A DNA stretch of 10,227 nt. It comes from CAZRXG01 sp964603985. GTDB lineage: Bacteria; Chloroflexota; Anaerolineae; Aggregatilineales; UBA3940. This document shows, piece after piece, positions 7,244 through 10,227 of the stretch. The stretch is taken from the NCBI GenBank assembly GCA_964603985.1, contig CAZRXG010000073.1, positions 1-10,227 on the forward strand, written 5' to 3'. The notes below the pieces were generated by a model, which did not search any database, was not told the DNA's origin, and was given only the letters and a program-made list of their open reading frames with translations. Made by a program: the position numbers and the translations under genes. Within the stretch, counting starts at the first letter, position 1. Each line of letters starts with the position of its first letter.

Positions 7244-7561
7244 TTAATGTGGAAACAATATTTCGCCAATGAGAAATAATATCAGCAACGCTCCTATTAT
7301 AGTAGCGACAAAGACCAGTAGCGCACGTTCCTTTTGCCTGATGATTGCAATGAGTCCTGTAATGAAAGCCGAGATTCCAGAAACGTTTCCGGCAAGCATC
7401 GTAATAGCCAGGGCCGGTCTTACAGCAATATCTTCCAAGATACTATTGCCTGCAGGCACTGATTCATACAATAAGTCAGTGAATGACATGCCGATGAAGA
7501 ACAATACCGGCATCGCGGCAATCAGCCCAAGCGACCATTTACCTAATTGGGTTTTTGGCAT
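7244..7561 (-). CDS. Small three-helix membrane protein (passenger gene)
   Basis: This 105-residue, very hydrophobic protein has three likely membrane helices at about 10-29, 50-75 and 79-101. A positively charged loop (RQKER, about 75-79) separates the last two, and an acidic external loop (YESVPAGNSILEDIAVRP) follows the first. No catalytic or binding motif is evident and I do not recognise the family. The start is supported by GGAG five bases upstream. Base composition is clearly lower in GC than the surrounding chromosome. It is the only gene inside the insertion at 6930-7634 and is followed by its own hairpin terminator, so it looks like a self-contained passenger gene. The frame is intact, which argues it was kept for function. 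Confidence 0.8.
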   Translation of the reverse strand: MPKTQLGKWSLGLIAAMPVLFFIGMSFTDLLYESVPAGNSILEDIAVRPALAITMLAGNVSGISAFITGLIAIIRQKERALLVFVATIIGALLILFLIGEILFPH

Positions 7562-7644
7562 GATTTCTCCAAGGTTGCTTTATCTTACTACTGCAGTTTC
7601 GCCTTTTTTCACGATGATTCTGGCGAAACTCCAACTGCATAACA

Positions 7645-7933
7645 CGGCAGGTTGCCGGTGGGCTGCGAGTCGGGTATTGGGCAGAGGAGTCCGCAGGTTC
7701 GACGTGACTCAACCATCGCTTCCGCCGGGCGGTGCCAACGCAAGGCGGCAGTCGGCCCTCCCCATACGCCACACGCCCCGACAGGGGGCGCGGCACCGCG
7801 CCAGACCTCGCCGGGGCGAAGTCTCCGGTGGGATACCCGGCTGCGCTGTTGATCCTTTCCGCGCAATGCGGTGCCTGGCTGCGGCAGTAGGCCCACGCGC
7901 CGGACATCACAGGCGCTAACTAGAACTTGCGTT
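7645..7933 (-). ncRNA. Candidate structured RNA downstream of the SOS-like promoter
   Basis: The minus-strand promoter at 7940-7967 would start a transcript near 7933. The following 290 bases are GC-rich and full of stems: AGAAC-GCAA-GUUCU at the 5' end, GACUUCGC / GCGAGGUC, GGCGCG-GUGC-CGCGCC, and CCCC / GGGG. Near 7645-7658 a CGGCA-ACC-UGCCG hairpin followed by UGUUAU could end it. The matching stretch after 10059 keeps GCGCGGAAAGGAU and GGCGU-UGGGGA blocks but with indels that break any shared reading frame, which favours RNA over protein. A GTG-initiated frame of 123 codons (7539-7910) exists but looks accidental. The RNA family is unrecognised. Confidence 0.4.
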
Positions 7934-8040
7934 CTATCTATTATAACACGCGATGGGCGGCTGTCAATTGGGCATCCGTTCGATTCGGGTTGGGGGTGGG
8001 TTAGTGATCGGCGGGCAGCCGGTCAGCAGTTGGTAGGGAC
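7652..8040. repeat. Inverted repeat element, copy A
   Basis: Diverged inverse of the sequence from about 9945 to the window end. The strongest shared block runs from GGCGCTAAC through the GAAC-N4-GTTC palindrome and promoter to GGGCGGCTGTCAATTG (7912-7970). Weaker similarity extends to about 8040 on the upstream side and into the GC-rich part below 7900 on the other. The two copies face outward around the lower-GC genes. Confidence 0.65.
7923..7967 (-). promoter_or_regulatory. Consensus sigma70 promoter with LexA/SOS-like operator (copy A)
   Basis: On the minus strand the sequence is TTGACA (7962-7967), 16 bases, then TATAAT (7940-7945): both hexamers are perfect. Five bases later comes the palindrome TAGAAC-TTGC-GTTCTA (7921-7936, plus-strand reading), with the GAAC-N4-GTTC core known for LexA of Bacillus subtilis type. 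It covers the expected transcription start, where a repressor would block initiation. LexA control is inference; the same palindrome could instead act as a 5' RNA hairpin. Confidence 0.75.
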
Positions 8041-8061
8041 GTGGCATGCCGCGTCCCTACC
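8032..8061. repeat. GTAGGGACG-type palindrome
   Basis: A 10-bp perfect stem (GGTAGGGACG / CGTCCCTACC) encloses a centre that is itself palindromic (GGCATGCC), giving a nearly perfect 30-base palindrome. It is not followed by a T run on either strand, so it is probably an interspersed palindromic (REP-like) repeat. Similar GTAGGG...CCCTAC palindromes are frequent in Chloroflexota genomes, from general knowledge. Confidence 0.6.
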
Positions 8062-8121
8062 CCATCCGCTGGCAGTGCTGTGGGTCATTACTCCTCGTGT
8101 ATCTCATTATGTCCGGGCGGC

Positions 8122-8334
8122 TCAGGCAAGGGGGATATGGCCTGGGTCCTCAGGTGGTGGCGGGGGTGGTGACTCAGGTGGCGGGGGTGGTGACTCAGGT
8201 GACAGACGAGCGAGAACTGACTTAATAATGTGGATAATGTAGTATCCAGGCCACCTCCGGCCAGCCCTCTTTACCACAGTATATCCGGGCTGCTCAGGTG
8301 GCGAAGATTCAACAGAAGCATTATCATCGACCAT
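8122..8334 (-). CDS. Possible small proline-rich protein
   Basis: A 70-codon frame starts with an acidic, Pro-containing segment (residues 1-17) and continues with YTVVKRAGRRWPGYYIIHIIK, a basic then hydrophobic stretch with an amphipathic or membrane-contacting look. It ends in two tandem PESPPPP heptads and PPEDPGHIPLA. The ATG has a good ribosome site (GGAGA, six bases upstream) formed by the palindrome TCTCCGGAGA, which serves the divergent gene at 8358 on the other strand. A similar PPEQPG/PPEDPG sequence near both ends suggests an internal repeat. I do not recognise a family. The Pro tract could simply reflect the GC-rich 21-bp DNA repeat, so coding status is uncertain. Confidence 0.4.
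   Translation of the reverse strand: MVDDNASVESSPPEQPGYTVVKRAGRRWPGYYIIHIIKSVLARLSPESPPPPPESPPPPPPEDPGHIPLA
8159..8200. repeat. Two perfect 21-bp tandem repeats
   Basis: The unit at 8159-8179 is repeated exactly at 8180-8200, with partial copies of CTCAGGTGG on both sides (near 8149, 8191 and 8294). The length is a multiple of three and the unit encodes PESPPPP on the minus strand, so copy-number change would keep frame in the gene at 8122-8334. Confidence 0.85.
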
Positions 8335-8340
8335 AATAAT

Positions 8341-8350
8341 TCTCCGGAGA
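8341..8350. promoter_or_regulatory. Palindromic Shine-Dalgarno shared by divergent starts
   Basis: TCTCCGGAGA is its own reverse complement and gives GGAGA on both strands. It is seven bases before the ATG at 8358 (+) and six bases before the ATG ending at 8334 (-). Both genes would therefore need promoters that start inside or beyond the opposing gene, giving overlapping antisense transcripts. Confidence 0.5.
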
Positions 8351-8357
8351 TAGGTCT

Positions 8358-8942
8358 ATGAGTAACACATCCGAAGTATACAACAACATTGACCGTAAAC
8401 GCGAATTGGTGGAAAGCTTAAAGGAGGTACTAGAAGCTCAGTTTGAGGCGGCCGAGGCGTTGGATACTAAGGCATGGAATGTCCTGAGTGTTACAAGCGC
8501 CACGCTTGGCATTGCCTCGTCCATCCAGGTAATCCTGATTGGCAAGTCGGCTGAGCTTTCCTTTTGGATTGGGCTTGCCGTTGTGCTGTTCTTATATTTG
8601 TGGCAAGTTCGGGAAGTCCTAGCGGCGGTTAAGCCATTGACATGGCATTTAGTACCTGGAGTAGCTGATGGAGAAATCAGCTTCCGAAAGTTAATGGAGA
8701 AATACGTGGGCACTGATGAGAGCACGTATCTAAATAAACTTATCGTTGACTACGCCGGGAAAATCGATCCTGATAATGAGGACAGATTGTTACCTGGCGC
8801 AATCCAGGTGGCGCTGAGCAACAACGTTGTGAAGAAGAAGCATATAATCCGCGCTGCAAGGCTATTGGGGGCAATCATCGCAGGACTTATCATCATGGCC
8901 GTATTAGCAAGATGGCCGATAAGTATAATATCATGGGAGTGA
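8358..8942 (+). CDS. Pycsar-effector (PycTM)/SLATT-like membrane protein
   Basis: A 194-residue protein. A charged N-terminal helix (about 11-36) leads into ALDTKAWNVLSVTSATLGIASSI (34-56) and a two-helix membrane hairpin (about 42-61 and 66-88). A cytosolic part of about 75 residues and a third hydrophobic helix (about 167-186) follow. The D-T-K-A run at the entry to the first membrane helix, and the hairpin itself, are typical of PycTM (formerly DUF5706) and related SLATT proteins, proposed to disrupt membranes in cyclic-nucleotide defence systems. No cyclase lies in the window, so a Pycsar or CBASS assignment is not supported. The start is set by the GGAGA of 8341-8350. Base composition is lower in GC than the chromosome to the left. 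A hairpin terminator follows, then the proteasome-like gene on the same strand. Confidence 0.6.
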   Translation: MSNTSEVYNNIDRKRELVESLKEVLEAQFEAAEALDTKAWNVLSVTSATLGIASSIQVILIGKSAELSFWIGLAVVLFLYLWQVREVLAAVKPLTWHLVPGVADGEISFRKLMEKYVGTDESTYLNKLIVDYAGKIDPDNEDRLLPGAIQVALSNNVVKKKHIIRAARLLGAIIAGLIIMAVLARWPISIISWE

Positions 8943-8973
8943 TTTGCTCAACCACACTCACAGGCTCTAAACC

Positions 8974-8997
8974 GCCCTCCATGCATGTATGGAGGGC
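8974..8997 (+). terminator. Hairpin terminator after the membrane protein gene
   Basis: GCCCTCCAT (8974-8982) and ATGGAGGGC (8989-8997) form a perfect 9-bp stem with a six-base loop. Adding AAC/GTT outside one mismatch lengthens it. It is followed by AGTTTGTGT, a weak T tract, so termination may be partial and allow read-through to the gene at 9119. The rest of 8943-9118 holds no gene and no clear promoter. Confidence 0.55.
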
Positions 8998-9118
8998 AGT
9001 TTGTGTCCAGGGGCGTGGCCTGCGAGAGCCTTTCGTAGGGTAGGTATAGCAAAGCAGCGGGATATCCGCACAGGTGCTCCTGTTTTTCAATAAAAAGATC
9101 TCATGTGGGGTGAAGAAT

Positions 9119-9904
9119 ATGACTGTGGCGCTCACGATTGCTACCAATCTGCTCATTATAATGGCTGTAGATAGTGCAGTGACCTTAGATTTCGGGGATC
9201 ACCGGGAGTATGATACAGGTAGAAAGCACTACTATGTTAAAGGGGTTGGGTGTGTGACAACTTGGGGAGAACTTACGGGAAATCAAGTTGCGAGGTTTCT
9301 TGATAGGCAGGCGTTATCACAAGAAACCCATACCATCGATGATCTTGCCAGTTTGGTATATCAATATCTGACCCAAGAATACCGTCCTGATGAGGCTGGG
9401 TTAGGTGAGGTAGGATATCATGTGGCCGGTTTTGATAGGCAAGAACAAGCTCGATTGTACCATGTGTTTTGGGCCTTCGACCGGCCACGACGCCCGGACC
9501 AGGAGTCACCTGAGTACAAAATGTGTGATCACAGCCCCGAACCTATGATAATAGAAGATGAAAACCAAGTAACCGTGAGTCATTCATTGTTATACAATGG
9601 GCGTAGTGATATCGTGGGGAAAATTGTCAAAATGGCGTTGGACGAATACAGAAGTGAGCGTGATGCGCGCTATAGGTTTCATGTGGGGCAGGATCTTTTT
9701 TTCTTCAGTGACTTGGTAATGCGCTTTACTTCCGAGATTACCCCAGAGGTTGGACCGCCTTTCTATACGTACTTGATAGCACCGGACCAGAATGCATGTC
9801 AGGTTGTTCAAGAAGACTACTATCCGATCCGGGAAAGCCAAGAAAAGGTGGAAGACATCAACAACTGGATAAGGCGAATTTCCAGAGGGATCAACGAAGA
9901 TTAG
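9119..9904 (+). CDS. Proteasome-fold Ntn-hydrolase (orphan, predicted Thr peptidase)
   Basis: From the chosen ATG the protein has 261 residues. It begins M-TVALTIATNLLIIMAVDSAVT, and after Met removal the N-terminal Thr would be residue 1, with Asp17-Ser18 and Thr21 falling exactly where proteasome beta subunits have them. Arg34-Lys35 (in TGRKHYYV) is near the catalytic Lys33 position. VGYHVAGFDRQEQARLYHVF (97-116 from Thr1) matches the typical GYD..-.LY strand pair, and YNGRSDIVGKIV resembles the later GSG-type turn. Proteasome-fold enzymes (HslV, Anbu, 20S beta) use Thr1 to cut peptides. This one is longer than HslV, has a long insert, and has no HslU or other ATPase partner in the window. 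GGGGTGA lies six bases upstream of the ATG, whereas an earlier in-frame GTG at 9074 would bury the Thr. Peptidase activity is predicted, not shown. Confidence 0.72.
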   Translation: MTVALTIATNLLIIMAVDSAVTLDFGDHREYDTGRKHYYVKGVGCVTTWGELTGNQVARFLDRQALSQETHTIDDLASLVYQYLTQEYRPDEAGLGEVGYHVAGFDRQEQARLYHVFWAFDRPRRPDQESPEYKMCDHSPEPMIIEDENQVTVSHSLLYNGRSDIVGKIVKMALDEYRSERDARYRFHVGQDLFFFSDLVMRFTSEITPEVGPPFYTYLIAPDQNACQVVQEDYYPIRESQEKVEDINNWIRRISRGINED

Positions 9905-10023
9905 ATGGTTCTAGCCATTACCGGGGTCGGTGAGTGATACCAGCCAGTTGCCAACAGCAAATCGCCAACCGCCTCCCTACTCCCCACCAACCTCCCCCAA
10001 ATTTTTGTTGTACATTTGTCCAA

Positions 10024-10069
10024 TTGACAGCCGCCCGTCCTGTGCTATAATATGCTAGAACGTTAGTTC
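10024..10069 (+). promoter_or_regulatory. Consensus sigma70 promoter with LexA/SOS-like operator (copy B)
   Basis: TTGACA (10024-10029), a 16-base spacer and TATAAT (10046-10051) are both perfect, followed six bases later by GAAC-GTTA-GTTC (10058-10069). The four central bases differ from copy A while both half-sites are unchanged, as expected for a bound palindrome. It drives transcription out of the window to the right. Confidence 0.75.
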
Positions 10070-10227
10070 TGGTTAGCGCCTGCGGGGAACGATGCTCACG
10101 TCGGCGGACGGTCGTCGAACGCCGCAGCGCGCGGAAAGGATTTGAGCGCACAGACGGGCAGCCCCCCATACCGGGCCGCGCTCCCCGTCCAGAGCGCGCG
10201 GCGTGTGGGGAAAGTGCGGCTGCCATC
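10059..10227 (+). ncRNA. Partial structured RNA candidate, copy B
   Basis: The transcript expected from the promoter at 10024-10051 begins with an AGAAC-N4-GUUCU hairpin. It continues through GUUAGCGCCUG and a GC-rich stretch that shares blocks with the minus-strand transcript below 7933. A frame starting TTG at 10142 could also be the start of an unseen protein, but the ribosome-site spacing is poor. Only the first part is in the window. Confidence 0.3.

Larger units (their letters stand above)
6930..7634. mobile_element. 705-bp insertion with 17-bp TIRs and 9-bp target duplication, no transposase
   Basis: The left end reads TGGAGTTTCGCCAGAAT (6930-6946) and the right end (7617-7633) is its exact inverse complement. 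CTGCATAAC flanks the element on both sides (6921-6929 and 7635-7643; one extra A at 7634). Copy 1 of the surrounding duplication has the unoccupied site. The only gene inside is the 105-residue membrane protein at 7244-7561; there is no transposase, so it would need one in trans. Variants of the end motif GTTTCG recur inside (near 6965, 7068, 7209, 7226 and 7606), possibly as transposase sites. The 6947-7203 part has no gene I can support. The family cannot be assigned; 9-bp duplications occur in several groups, including IS1, IS4/Tn10 and IS256 types. Confidence 0.8.
6288..7651. repeat. Tandem duplicated unit, copy 2 (interrupted)
   Basis: Copy 2 runs from TTTGCCGGTGGGCTGCGCAT at 6288 through the gene at 6335-6742 and its upstream region to 6929. 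It resumes at 7644-7651 after an insertion of about 705 bp. Removing the insertion and one copy of its 9-bp target duplication restores ...TCCTGCATAACACGGCA, which matches TCCTGCGTAACGCGGCA in copy 1. Right after it, the 16-base unit-start sequence TTGCCGGTGGGCTGCG recurs at 7652-7667, as if a third unit began there. Confidence 0.8.
9945..10227. repeat. Inverted repeat element, copy B (runs off the window)
   Basis: Diverged inverse copy of 7652-8040. The upstream side (9945-10020) holds the complement of a G-rich TTGGGGG...GCTGTTGGC stretch also seen in copy A. The core (10021-10078) is the best-conserved part. The GC-rich downstream part (10079-10227) repeats GCGCGGAAAGGAT and a GGCGTGTGGGGA block and forms a CCGCGCTC / GAGCGCG stem. 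The copy continues past the window end. No gene could be supported in 9905-10227. Confidence 0.65.

Noticed and set aside
7539..7910. 123-codon minus-strand frame starting at a GTG
   Set aside because: It crosses the right end of the insertion element, lacks a ribosome site, and the sister sequence at 10079-10227 has a stop and indels in the equivalent frame. A structured RNA fits better.
7911..7936. Integron attC or attI site suggested by GTTAGCG and its inverse
   Set aside because: There is no integrase, no paired core sites with attC geometry and no cassette array; a promoter plus palindromic operator explains the sequence better.
8159..8200. CRISPR-like array
   Set aside because: Two adjacent 21-bp copies have no spacers between them, and no cas genes are present.
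8358..9904. Complete Pycsar or CBASS system
   Set aside because: No cyclase or CD-NTase is present between the flanking repeats; only the membrane protein resembles an effector.
9918..10226. 102-codon minus-strand frame and the similar plus-strand frame at 7871-8242
   Set aside because: Both share peptide-like fragments only because they read the same inverted promoter repeat; they run across the promoter and operator and look accidental.
1..10227. tRNA or rRNA genes
   Set aside because: No tRNA cloverleaf or rRNA sequence could be recognised on either strand by reading.

Overview
The window is mostly high-GC bacterial DNA with canonical sigma70-type signals. The gene families (DUF4058, a prokaryotic DUF89 protein, a CbrC-like protein, several small SpoIIAA/STAS-like proteins) and a GTAGGGACG-type palindrome fit a Chloroflexota genome, perhaps Anaerolineae. 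That assignment is inference: no rRNA or species marker lies in the window.

Positions 1-5600 look like ordinary chromosome. A small STAS-like gene (251-685, +) converges on a bidirectional terminator with an ABBA-fold aromatic prenyltransferase of the NphB/CloQ type (743-1654, -). A CbrC/UPF0167-like gene (1998-2612, +) then converges on a DUF4058 gene (2625-3569, -), which lies directly downstream of rsmH (3636-4568, -), the 16S rRNA C1402 N4-methyltransferase gene. A DUF89 metal-dependent phosphatase-like gene (4714-5559, +) diverges from rsmH. The rsmH gene is not in a visible mraZ/ftsL division cluster.

Positions 5600-7650 are repeat-built. A unit of about 650 bp holding one STAS-like gene plus its promoter region is duplicated in tandem (genes 5666-6067 and 6335-6742, both -). 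The second unit is interrupted by an insertion of about 705 bp (6930-7634). This has 17-bp terminal inverted repeats and a 9-bp target duplication, and carries only a lower-GC gene for a three-helix membrane protein (7244-7561, -). The first unit supplies the matching uninterrupted site.

Positions 7650-10227 look like an accessory island. Two diverged inverted copies of a repeat flank it. Each copy has a perfect TTGACA-N16-TATAAT promoter pointing outward, a GAAC-N4-GTTC palindrome just after the -10 (LexA/SOS-like), and a GC-rich, hairpin-rich transcribed stretch that may be an RNA. Between them, in lower-GC DNA, lie a possible proline-rich small protein (8122-8334, -), a Pycsar-effector/SLATT-like membrane protein (8358-8942, +) and a proteasome-fold Ntn-hydrolase with an exposed N-terminal Thr and Asp17 (9119-9904, +). 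A membrane effector-like protein beside an orphan proteasome-like peptidase, bracketed by SOS-like promoters, is the best candidate here for an undescribed system. A defence role is inferred from families and layout only.
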